A stretch of 64,000 bases of DNA from assembly GCF_001761385.1 (NCBI RefSeq), contig NZ_CP017476.1, positions 671,501-735,500 on the forward strand, read 5' to 3'. The notes under the pieces were generated by a model that did no database searches, was not told the origin of the DNA, and saw nothing but the letters and a program-made list of their open reading frames with translations. A program made the position numbers and the translations under genes. Each line of letters opens with the position of its first letter. The stretch's first letter is position 1. Positions 43,771 through 51,934 of this stretch are shown here, piece after piece. This DNA is from Hydrogenophaga crassostreae. GTDB taxonomy: Bacteria; Pseudomonadota; Gammaproteobacteria; Burkholderiales; Burkholderiaceae_C.

Positions 43771-44931
43771 TCAGGAGGCGGTGCGCCCGCCGAGGGTCTC
43801 GGCGACCCAGTCGGCGATGTATTGACCGGCGTTGATGGAGTTGTCGAAGCTGCTGTGCTGCACGCCGCCTTCGCGGTCGGTGAACACCTTGAGCTCGCGC
43901 TTGGGGCTGTTGGTGAGCTGCTCGAAAGTGCGGTGCGCCCACTTGAGCGGAATCTGCGAATCTTTCTCGCCATGGGTCACGAGGAAAGGCACCTTGATCT
44001 TTTCGACCACGCCGTCCAGGTGCACGTCTTCTGCGATCTTCATGAAGTCGTCCATGTCTTTCGCGCCCCAGACCCACATCACATGCGACCAGTAATGCGG
44101 CACCGGGAAGCTGCCCTCTTTTTCCAGGCGGCGTTTTTGCACATCGCGCCAGTCGTGGTTGGCGCCCCAGATCACGCCGGCGGCGAAACGCGGCTCGAAC
44201 GCCACGGCGCGCGGGCAGTAGTAACCGCCGAGAGACACGCCTTCCAGGCCGATGCGCCGGGCATCCACGTCATCGCGCGTCTCCAGCCAGTCGACCACGC
44301 GGCTGGCCCAATGCTCGCTGTCGTGGCGCGCGGTGAAACCTTGCAGTCGCAGCGCCTCGCCGGTGCCGGGCTGGTCCACGATCAGGGACGCCACCCCGCG
44401 CTTGGCCAGCCAGATCGGCAACCCCACGCGGTATTTCATTTCTTTGGTGGAGTCCAGGCCGTTGACTTGCACCAGCAGCGGCGCCTTGCCGCTCACGCCC
44501 TCGGCCGGCACATACAGCGCCGACAGGTGTTTGCCTTCGTAGGGAATTTCAACCCGCTCGCAGCGCTCGCCGCTCAGGCGCAGGCCTTCGGCGAACACCT
44601 CCAGAAAGCGCTGGTACAGCGCCACACGCCCAGCCGACCCATGGGCCTGCAAGCGTTCGGCGCTGAGCAGGTAGGTGGCGGCGCGGTTGAGCTTCTCGCC
44701 AGCCGACAGCAAGCGGCCGCGGGCTTTATCTTCTTCGGCCAGCTCGCACAACTGGTCGGCCATCTTGACCCAGGTTTCGCGAAACGCCTGGGTGCCGGCG
44801 GCATCGGGCGCTTGTGAAGCTTCTTTCAAAGGGGCGCACATGGCCTCGATTTCGCCGATGCGGGCGCCCATTTCAATGGCGAGATCAACGGAGAGGTTCC
44901 AGGGGTAATTGGTGGGGAAGTACTTGAACAT
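43771..44931 (-). CDS. alpha/beta hydrolase, C-C hydrolase-like (DHPON hydrolase/FrsA type)
   Basis: A 386-residue protein with a helical N-terminal cap (about 1-125) and an alpha/beta hydrolase domain. The oxyanion region is LLVQVNGLDSTKEMKY, the nucleophile Ser233 is in GLEGVSLGGYYC, the acid lies in THGEKDSQIP and the His in GGVQHSSFD. This layout is that of 2,6-dihydroxypseudooxynicotine hydrolase and other carbon-carbon bond hydrolases acting on polar diketones. It stands between the second VOC protein and the VanB-like reductase, so cleavage of a ring-opened or side-chain ketone is a fair inference. Confidence 0.85.
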   Translation of the reverse strand: MFKYFPTNYPWNLSVDLAIEMGARIGEIEAMCAPLKEASQAPDAAGTQAFRETWVKMADQLCELAEEDKARGRLLSAGEKLNRAATYLLSAERLQAHGSAGRVALYQRFLEVFAEGLRLSGERCERVEIPYEGKHLSALYVPAEGVSGKAPLLVQVNGLDSTKEMKYRVGLPIWLAKRGVASLIVDQPGTGEALRLQGFTARHDSEHWASRVVDWLETRDDVDARRIGLEGVSLGGYYCPRAVAFEPRFAAGVIWGANHDWRDVQKRRLEKEGSFPVPHYWSHVMWVWGAKDMDDFMKIAEDVHLDGVVEKIKVPFLVTHGEKDSQIPLKWAHRTFEQLTNSPKRELKVFTDREGGVQHSSFDNSINAGQYIADWVAETLGGRTAS

Positions 44932-45000
44932 CGAAAGACCTGGATAGCTTGTTGAACGGAAAAACGGATGAGACGTCGCTTGATGAAGACTTGCCAGTGA

Positions 45001-45960
45001 TCAAAGATCGAGCACGAGCCGCGCGCTCTCGGCGCGAGAGCAGCAAGGGAGAAACTGGTCGCCCCTGGCCTGCTCCCGGGGGGTGAGGAACATGTCCCGG
45101 TGCGCGGGCGTGCCTTCCAGCACGCGCGTCAGACAGGTGCCGCAGACACCTTGCTCACACGACATCTGAACTTCGATGCCGGCTTCGGACAGTGCAGCCA
45201 CCACGCTTTGCTCCGCGGCCACGCGGATCACCGCGCCGGTCGATGCGATCTGCACCTCGAAGCTGCCGTCCTGGCTGGTGTCGATCGGCGCGGCGGCAAA
45301 GTACTCACGGTGGAGCCGCTCGTCGGGCCATCCCAGTTCGCGCGCGGTGTTCAGCACCCAGTCCATGTAGCCGGTGGGCCCGCAGACATACAGGTGGATG
45401 CCATCGCGCGGTGCACCGATGGCGGCCTGAGCGTCGAGCTTCTGCGCGCCAGCACCTTCGTCGTGGTGGAGATGCACGTTGTCTGCAAAAGCCGAGGCGC
45501 GGATGCGATCGACAAAGGCGGTGCGTTCGGCCGAGCGGGTGCAGTAGTGCATCTCGAAGGAGGCGCCCAGATGGGACAGCCGCTCCGCCATGCACAGGAT
45601 GGGCGTGATGCCGATGCCGCCAGCGAACAACAGGCTGTGCTGCGCCGATTTGTCGAGTGCAAAGTGGTTCTTGGGATCGCTGATGTTCAGCGACTGGCCG
45701 GCTTCCAGCGCGTGCATGGCCACCGAACCACCGCGCGACTGTGCGTCTTTCAGCACCGCGATCTGATAGCGGTGCGACTCGCCCGGGGCGTTGCACAGCG
45801 AATACTGGCGGACCACGCCGTTGTCGAGGTGCACATCGATGTGCGAACCGGCGGAGAAAGGCGGCAGCGCCTGCCCATCGGCAGCAACCAGCTCGAAGCT
45901 GCAAATGTCGACCGCTTCAACGGCCGTCTGCGCGATGCGCACGAGGCGGGTGGAATTCAA
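45001..45960 (-). CDS. VanB/PDR-type oxidoreductase (Rieske oxygenase reductase)
   Basis: A 319-residue reductase with FMN, NADH and plant-type [2Fe-2S] domains in that order. FMN binding is seen in RQYSLCNAPGE, NAD binding in SLLFAGGIGITPIL and YVCGPTGYMDW, and the C-terminal cluster ligands are C268, C273, C276 (CEQGVCGTC) and C306. It passes electrons from NAD(P)H to a Rieske oxygenase, most likely the one at 32152. A TTG at 45960, preceded by GGAGAC, is the best start. Confidence 0.92.
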   Translation of the reverse strand: MNSTRLVRIAQTAVEAVDICSFELVAADGQALPPFSAGSHIDVHLDNGVVRQYSLCNAPGESHRYQIAVLKDAQSRGGSVAMHALEAGQSLNISDPKNHFALDKSAQHSLLFAGGIGITPILCMAERLSHLGASFEMHYCTRSAERTAFVDRIRASAFADNVHLHHDEGAGAQKLDAQAAIGAPRDGIHLYVCGPTGYMDWVLNTARELGWPDERLHREYFAAAPIDTSQDGSFEVQIASTGAVIRVAAEQSVVAALSEAGIEVQMSCEQGVCGTCLTRVLEGTPAHRDMFLTPREQARGDQFLPCCSRAESARLVLDL

Positions 45961-46039
45961 TTGAAAGTCTCCGTGTGTCGTTCGACTGGGGTTTTTCGGG
46001 GGGCGGACGGCTCAGCAGCGGCTCGCGGCAGCGGCACCA

Positions 46040-47035
46040 TCAACCATGGGACTTGGCCATGTCCAGCAAGCGGCTGGCGAGGTCATCAAACGACTCGCCG
46101 GACCCGAACCGGGGATCGCCGTTCGCTTGAAAAGCCTCGGCGATGTCGCGCCAGTCGTCGCTCGTCAGGTAGCGGCTGGCCGCTGGCAGCACCAGTTTTT
46201 CTTCGGTGCCCATGTGGTGCCATTGCTGCTGTTCAAAGGCTTGCACCTGCTGCGCAAATGCCGCCATGTCGCCAGCCTCCAGTGCCCCGCGCATGGCGGC
46301 GAATTGCGCGGCGCCGGCCACATGCTGCTGCTCAAGCTCGTCGAGCAAGGCATTGCAGTCAGCGGTCCGGGCGCGCAGGCGCTTGAACAGGTGGGCATCT
46401 TCCTTGGGGTGGTGCAGCCGCTCGGGGAACTGCTCGATGTAGAACAGCATGGCCCGCAACAAGGCGGGGTCTGGCGACGCAGCGGGCTCTTTGACCAGCG
46501 TGTGCAAGGCATGCAGGACCGCTGCGAGAGAGCGGTGTTCGTCGCGCAAGATGCCCAGCGCGGTCTGCTCATCACTCAATCGGGGCTGATTGCTCTCCAC
46601 CGCAGCGACCAGTACCGGCAGGCTCGCGCCCTCCATCACCTTTCGGGTCACCGAGCCCAGCAGTGCACCTTTGATGCCGCGCCTGCCGTGCGAAGCCATG
46701 AAAATCAGGTCGCAACCCGCGCTGGTGGCGGCCGCCAGGATGGCTTCGTGCGGCCGGGCGCTGATGACCAGGACCGAATCGCAGGGCACCTGAGCGGCGC
46801 GCGCAGCCGCTTCTGAGCGGGCCATCAAGGCCTGCGCATTGCCCGCAGCGGCGTCGGCGAAGTCCTGCGGCGACATGGCATGCAGCAGCGCACCCTGGCT
46901 GCTGGCCGCGACATCGGGCCGGGCATGGAAAAACGTCAACCGGGCACCCACCGCTTTGGCGTAGGCAACGGCCTGTTCAACGGTGGCGAAAGACAGCGGC
47001 GTGCCGTCGTGGGGTACCAGCAGGTGTTTGTACAT
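46040..47035 (-). CDS. universal stress protein - hemerythrin-like fusion
   Basis: A 331-residue fusion. Residues 1-150 form a UspA domain (KHLLVPHDGTPLSFATVEQAVAYA ... MASHGRRGIKGALLGSVTRKV), with the ATP-loop glycines kept. Residues about 165-300 form an HHE hemerythrin-like domain with DEHRSLAAVLH, HHPKEDAHLFKRL, QQHVAGAAQF and WHHMGTEEKLVLP, supplying His and Glu for a di-iron site. The pair suggests a sensor or store of O2, NO or iron. ATG 47035 is the start; it follows the MMPL gene by 16 bases. Confidence 0.87.
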   Translation of the reverse strand: MYKHLLVPHDGTPLSFATVEQAVAYAKAVGARLTFFHARPDVAASSQGALLHAMSPQDFADAAAGNAQALMARSEAAARAAQVPCDSVLVISARPHEAILAAATSAGCDLIFMASHGRRGIKGALLGSVTRKVMEGASLPVLVAAVESNQPRLSDEQTALGILRDEHRSLAAVLHALHTLVKEPAASPDPALLRAMLFYIEQFPERLHHPKEDAHLFKRLRARTADCNALLDELEQQHVAGAAQFAAMRGALEAGDMAAFAQQVQAFEQQQWHHMGTEEKLVLPAASRYLTSDDWRDIAEAFQANGDPRFGSGESFDDLASRLLDMAKSHG

Positions 47036-47051
47036 GGTGTTTATCCCGTTG

Positions 47052-49481
47052 TCAGGTCGTGGCCGGTTGGGCGGCAAAAGCTTCTTGCGTCACGCTGCTC
47101 TTCTTCACACTCGGCTTCAACAGGAAGTGCGCGAGGGCGGGCACCAGAATCAAGGCGCCGAGCATGTTCCACAAGAACATGAAAGCCAGCAGCAAGCCCA
47201 TGTCGGCCTGGAACTTGATCGGGCTGAAGACCCAGGTGATCACGCCAGCGGCCAGCGTCACACCCGTCAGCAGCACGACCTTGCCGGTGAACAGCAGCGA
47301 GTGGTAATAGGCCTCGGACAGGTTGTCGCCGGCGCGCAGCCGGGCCATCGTCACGCTCAGGATGTAGAGCGCATAGTCGACGCCGATGCCCACACCCAGC
47401 GCAATCACGGGCAAAGTGGCCACTTTCACACCCAGGCCCAGACCCACCATCAAGGCTTCGGCCAGCAACGAGGTCAGCACCAGCGGCAGCACCGCCACCA
47501 CCACAGCGCGCCAGCTTCGGAAGGTGATGAAACACAACACCGACACGACCGCGTAGACCAGGAACAGCATCTGGCGCCAGGCCTCCTTGACCACGCTGTT
47601 GGTCGCCGCCTCGATGCCGGCCGAACCGGCGGCCAGCTGGAACTGCACCTCGGCGGAGTCGTTGGTCGCGGCGAAGGCTTCCACCGCACCGGTCACGCGG
47701 GTCAGTGTGTCGGCCTTGTGGTCGCGCAGGTAGATGTAGAGGGTCAGCAGGTTGCAGCTGTCGTTGTACAGGCCGGTGCGAGGGGCGCCCGCCGTGACCG
47801 TGTTCAGCATCGGCTGGTTGGGCAGGAATTCGTACCAGAGCGGGCTGCCTTCGCTCAAGCCGGTCAACACACGGCGGTTGAGCAGGGACAGGGAGTTGGT
47901 GCTCTCGACGCCGTCGATCTGTCGAACCTCCCACTCCAGCGCGTCGAGTTTGTTCAGCGTTTCGTAGTCGGAGCAGGCGCCGTCGGGCGTTGCCACCATC
48001 ACCGCCATCACATCGCTGCTCGCGCCATAGGACCCGTTGACATAGGCCACATCGCGGTTGTAGCGGCTGTCGGCGCGCAATTCAGGCGCCCCAGGGTCGA
48101 GGTCACCGATCTTCAACTGGCGGCTCACGCCATAGCCCCCGGCGGCCAACACAGCGGCGACCACCAGCGCGATCGTCGCAAAGCGCCGCTGGGTGAAGAG
48201 GTCGAGAAAGCGCCAGAGCGGGAGCCGGGAACCACCGGCCTGCTCAGCCGCTTCCGAGCGCAGGCTGCGCGCGGCCGCGCTGGCGCTGACACCGGTGTAG
48301 CTCAGCAAGATGGGCAGCAGAATCAGGTTGGTGAAAATCAGGACAGCCACGCCCACGCTGGCCGCCAGTGCCAGCTCTCGGATGGCCTGGATGTCGATCG
48401 ACAGCAGCACCGCAAAGCCCACCGCGTCGGCCAGCAACGCGGTCAAACCGGCCAGGAACAGGCGGCGGAAAGTGAATCGCGCGGCCAGCAGCTTGTGCAT
48501 GCCGCGGCCCACGTCCTGCATGATGCCGTTCATCTTCTGGGCGCCATGGCTCATGCCGATGGCAAAAATCAGAAACGGCACCAGGATGGAATAGGGATCA
48601 AGCGATTGGCCCAGCAGGGGCAGCAGACCCAGCTGCCAGACCACGGCCACCAGCGAGGCACACACCACCAGGCCGGTCGAGCGAATGCAACGGGTGAACG
48701 TGAACACCATGACAGCGGCGATCACCACCGCAATCGCGAAGAACAGCAAGACAGCGCGCACACCTTCAATCAGGTCGCCCACGATCTTGGCAAAACCGGT
48801 GATGTGGATGTCCACATTGGCACCGGCGTATTGGCTGCGCAGTTGCTCCAGCTGCAGCGACAGCTCGCCGTATTGCAGCGGCTGGCCATCGGCGTCTTGC
48901 GTGAGCAGGGGCACGAAGATCATGCTCGACCGCATGTCCAGCCCGACCAATTGGCCCACCTGGCCCGAGCGCAGGATGTTGGTCTTCAAGCGTTGCAGGC
49001 TCTCCGGACCGCCGTCGTAGCGGTCAGGAATCACCGGACCGCCTTCCAGCCCTTCTTCGGTCACACCGACCCAGCGCGTGCTGGGCGTCCAGAGCGACTT
49101 CATGCGCGAGCGGTCAACGCCGGGCATCAGAAACACTTCGTCGCTGAGCTTCTGCAGCGTCTCCATGTACTGCGCGTCCAGGATGCTGCCATTGGGATTG
49201 GCCACCACAATGCGAACCGCGTTGCCCAGCCCGCTGAGCTGCGATGCGTTGGCGGTGTAGTTCTGGATGTAGGGGTGGTTCTCTGGAATCGTTTTCTCAA
49301 AACTGGCGTTGAGCTGCAGCTTGGAAGCTTGCCATCCCAGCACCAGGGTGATCATCAAACAGATGAACACCACCAGCCTGCGGTTGTTGAACAGCAGGCG
49401 CTCGACCAGCGAGCCCGATTGGTGGTCAAAGTCGCTCAGCGAGGATGGGGCCGCTGCGCTGCTCTCGGTGTGCGCGATCAT
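47052..49481 (-). CDS. MMPL/RND-type transporter
   Basis: An 809-residue protein with the RND duplication: one membrane helix, a large periplasmic domain, five helices, then the same again. Periplasmic domain 1 contains FEKTIPENHPYIQNY, and the first helix bundle ends near YTGVSASAAARS. Domain 2 contains ELRADSRYNRDVAYVNGSYG, and the last bundle carries ALGVGIGVDYALYILSVTMAR. MMPL proteins export lipids or hydrophobic molecules using the proton gradient. GGAGAC precedes ATG 49481, which overlaps the YCF48-like gene's stop. Confidence 0.9.
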   Translation of the reverse strand: MIAHTESSAAAPSSLSDFDHQSGSLVERLLFNNRRLVVFICLMITLVLGWQASKLQLNASFEKTIPENHPYIQNYTANASQLSGLGNAVRIVVANPNGSILDAQYMETLQKLSDEVFLMPGVDRSRMKSLWTPSTRWVGVTEEGLEGGPVIPDRYDGGPESLQRLKTNILRSGQVGQLVGLDMRSSMIFVPLLTQDADGQPLQYGELSLQLEQLRSQYAGANVDIHITGFAKIVGDLIEGVRAVLLFFAIAVVIAAVMVFTFTRCIRSTGLVVCASLVAVVWQLGLLPLLGQSLDPYSILVPFLIFAIGMSHGAQKMNGIMQDVGRGMHKLLAARFTFRRLFLAGLTALLADAVGFAVLLSIDIQAIRELALAASVGVAVLIFTNLILLPILLSYTGVSASAAARSLRSEAAEQAGGSRLPLWRFLDLFTQRRFATIALVVAAVLAAGGYGVSRQLKIGDLDPGAPELRADSRYNRDVAYVNGSYGASSDVMAVMVATPDGACSDYETLNKLDALEWEVRQIDGVESTNSLSLLNRRVLTGLSEGSPLWYEFLPNQPMLNTVTAGAPRTGLYNDSCNLLTLYIYLRDHKADTLTRVTGAVEAFAATNDSAEVQFQLAAGSAGIEAATNSVVKEAWRQMLFLVYAVVSVLCFITFRSWRAVVVAVLPLVLTSLLAEALMVGLGLGVKVATLPVIALGVGIGVDYALYILSVTMARLRAGDNLSEAYYHSLLFTGKVVLLTGVTLAAGVITWVFSPIKFQADMGLLLAFMFLWNMLGALILVPALAHFLLKPSVKKSSVTQEAFAAQPATT

Positions 49482-50530
49482 TTGCGGTCTCCAGAAAGGG
49501 GAACAATCACCGCGCCGCGCACGGTGAGGGCCAGCAATCGATTCTTGTCCAGCGCCAGCAGGCCGGCGGTAGGGGGTAGCGCTACCTGGCGCACGGGGCT
49601 CAATTGCCCCGCCTTGAATTCAAACAAACCGCCCGCCTGGTTGGCGAGCCACAAAGAGTTCTGGCCGGCCGAAGCGCTGGCCGAAAATGACACCGGCGCC
49701 GGCGAGGTCACTTGCGTCCAGACCTCGCCCATATCGTCACTGCGCCAGAGCTGACCGCGCAAACCCGCCAACAGCAGCGAGCGCTCGCCCAGCCAGGCCG
49801 CGCGGAAAAATGTGCCTTCATAAGGCACTTTCAAGCGGCGAAAGCTGGCGCCAGCATCCACCGACAGCAAGGCCAGACCCTGCTCACCGGCGATCACAAT
49901 GCTGGACCCTTGCGCTTTCACCGAATAGAGGTGCATGCCGCCCGGGTTGTCCAGGCGGTCACCGATGGGCATCCAGGTTTTGCCGCCATCCTGGGTCGAC
50001 AAAGCCATGCCGTAGGCGCCCATCACCATGCCGTGTTGGGCATCGACAAAATTCAGATCCAGAAACGGCTTGTCGGGCCCATCGGCCTCCAGCCGTTCGG
50101 CCTCGGCCTGGGCTCTGGCATCGCCGCTGGCCTGGGCCGCCTTGAGCATCAACGCGGCGACCTGCTTGCCATCCATTTGCATGGACCAGCTTTCACCGCC
50201 GTCCGCCGAAGCGAGCACCACACCACCGTGACCCACCGCCCAACCTTGACGGTCGTCGACGAACTGCACGGCGGTGAGGGACACGCTGGTGGGCACTTTG
50301 GACTGGCGCCATTTCGCCCCGCCATCGTCCGACAACATGATGATGCCCCGCTCCCCGACGGCCACAATGCGCTGCCCTGCCCGCGCGGCGGCCATCAGGA
50401 CGGCGCGTTCGGGGTGCGACACCTGTACCGCTGGGCGTTGCAGGGCATTGCCCACCGAGGCGGCGAAAGACGCCAGCGGGCTGGACCACATCGCTGCGGC
50501 GACTGCGATGGGCAAAAGGCTTTTCATCAT
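49478..50530 (-). CDS. YCF48-related beta-propeller protein, exported
   Basis: A 350-residue protein with a signal peptide (AVAAAMWSSPLASFAAS). It contains repeated propeller blades marked GGAKWRQSKVP, FVDDRQGWAVGHGGVVLASADGGESW, FVDAQHGMVMGAYGMALSTQDGGKTW and RSDDMGEVWTQV, the YCF48/BNR pattern. In photosynthetic organisms the family is an assembly factor; in proteobacteria it accompanies MMPL, DUF1329 and DUF1302 genes and is probably a periplasmic scaffold. It has overlapping junctions downstream and a weak ribosome site before ATG 50530. Confidence 0.87.
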   Translation of the reverse strand: MMKSLLPIAVAAAMWSSPLASFAASVGNALQRPAVQVSHPERAVLMAAARAGQRIVAVGERGIIMLSDDGGAKWRQSKVPTSVSLTAVQFVDDRQGWAVGHGGVVLASADGGESWSMQMDGKQVAALMLKAAQASGDARAQAEAERLEADGPDKPFLDLNFVDAQHGMVMGAYGMALSTQDGGKTWMPIGDRLDNPGGMHLYSVKAQGSSIVIAGEQGLALLSVDAGASFRRLKVPYEGTFFRAAWLGERSLLLAGLRGQLWRSDDMGEVWTQVTSPAPVSFSASASAGQNSLWLANQAGGLFEFKAGQLSPVRQVALPPTAGLLALDKNRLLALTVRGAVIVPLSGDRK

Positions 50531-50567
50531 GGACGGATCAGGTAACGGGGAAAAATGGCCGAGTCGC

Positions 50568-51920
50568 TCAGCGCACGCCTTGGGAAGCCAGGCCTTGACC
50601 GGTGAAGGTGTCGGTTGGCCAGCGCTTGGTGAAACGGTGGTGGAAAGGCTTGTCGTTGAGCACGTTGGCCACGTAAGCGTTGCCGGTTTGCACGTCGTAG
50701 AAGCCCATGGTCTGCTGCACGGTGCCCGGTGCGTCAGGCATCACGTAGTTGAACAACCACAGCGTTTTCCACAGATCGCCCTTGGCATCCCAACGGTCAC
50801 CCAAAGCGGCCACCCAGGTGTCTTCGTCCAGGTAGTAGGTGCTCTTGGGCGCCTGGTGGCGCTGGCCGTCCTTCAGCGTGGCCTCGACCACCCAGACGCG
50901 GTGCAACTCCCAGCGCACATGGTCGGGGTTCAGGTGGTACGGCTTCACGAGGTCACTGTCTTTGACCTGCAGGATGCGGTTGTTGTTGTACGGGATGAGC
51001 ATTTCTTTCTTGCCCGCCAGCTTCCAGTTGAAGCGCGACGTGGTGCCCGAGAAAACGCTCAACTCATCGAACGACATCAAGCCCGCGGTGGCCGGGGTCG
51101 GCGTGTCGCAGCAAGCATTGGGCAGCTTGCGCACACGGCGTTGACCGGTCAGGTAGACATAGGAGGCGGACTTGTCTTCGTCCAGGTTTTGGCGCCCGAC
51201 GATCATTTCGCCGGCCCGGATCGGGGGACCTGAGTTGGTCAGGTTCACTTCCCAGAACACACCGTCGTAGTTCGCACCCGTTTCCTCCTTGAAGTAGTAG
51301 GGCATGCGCTGGCGAATCAGGCCGTCGGTGGTCAGAACCACCTTGCCATCGGACGTGAGCTGGTACTGGTTGAGGTCGGCCTCCCAGGACTCGCCGCGCC
51401 AGGCCAGCTTGTGGTTCCACATCGCTTCCAGACCATTCTTGGGAATGGGGAATGGAATGCCGCCGTAGGCACCGGTGGGGACGTCGCCGTTCATCTTCGC
51501 CGTCACCGCGTTTTTGGCGGTGTTGTCGTAGACCCATTGCGGCGCCATGGCGGTGCGGTGGGTCGGATAGACATCCAGGCGGTAGCTGTCGGGGTACTTC
51601 TTCAACAGGGCCTTGACACCGTCGGAGAGCTTGTCGGTGTACTGGGCCATGTTTTTGGCCGTGACCGAGTACAGCGGCTTCTCGGCTTTGAAGGGATCGC
51701 CGCGGCGGCCGCCTTCTTTTTCACCAGCGATCTTGCCGGTGAAACCCCCGGTCCAGGCCGGGATGCTGCCGTCTTTGTTGGCGGCTTTCTCTCCGCCCAG
51801 CGGCGTGAGTTCGGTCTTGAGCGTGGCGGCTTCATCGGCGCCCACCGCAGCCCAGACGGGTGCGGCACAGGCCAGCGAGGCCACAAGGGCGATCAGCGTT
51901 TTGCGGGATTGTGATTGCAT
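50568..51920 (-). CDS. DUF1329 family exported protein
   Basis: A 450-residue protein with a signal peptide (IALVASLACAAPVWA). The DUF1329 core includes NKDGSIPAWTGG, YRLDVYPTHRTAMAPQWVYDNT, YGGIPFPIPKNGLEAMWNH, GQRRVRKLPNACCDTPTPATAGLMSFDEL and YYLDEDTWVAALGDRWD. The fold is believed to be LolB-like, hence lipid or hydrophobic-ligand handling in the periplasm or outer membrane. GGAGACCAAC precedes ATG 51920; it follows DUF1302 after 14 bases. Confidence 0.92.
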   Translation of the reverse strand: MQSQSRKTLIALVASLACAAPVWAAVGADEAATLKTELTPLGGEKAANKDGSIPAWTGGFTGKIAGEKEGGRRGDPFKAEKPLYSVTAKNMAQYTDKLSDGVKALLKKYPDSYRLDVYPTHRTAMAPQWVYDNTAKNAVTAKMNGDVPTGAYGGIPFPIPKNGLEAMWNHKLAWRGESWEADLNQYQLTSDGKVVLTTDGLIRQRMPYYFKEETGANYDGVFWEVNLTNSGPPIRAGEMIVGRQNLDEDKSASYVYLTGQRRVRKLPNACCDTPTPATAGLMSFDELSVFSGTTSRFNWKLAGKKEMLIPYNNNRILQVKDSDLVKPYHLNPDHVRWELHRVWVVEATLKDGQRHQAPKSTYYLDEDTWVAALGDRWDAKGDLWKTLWLFNYVMPDAPGTVQQTMGFYDVQTGNAYVANVLNDKPFHHRFTKRWPTDTFTGQGLASQGVR

Positions 51921-51934
51921 GTTGGTCTCCATCA

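Noticed and set aside
46983..49754. Open frame of 923 codons on the plus strand
   Set aside because: It is antisense to the MMPL gene, rich in Gln, His and Arg without any fold or motif. The MMPL frame on the other strand is unambiguous.
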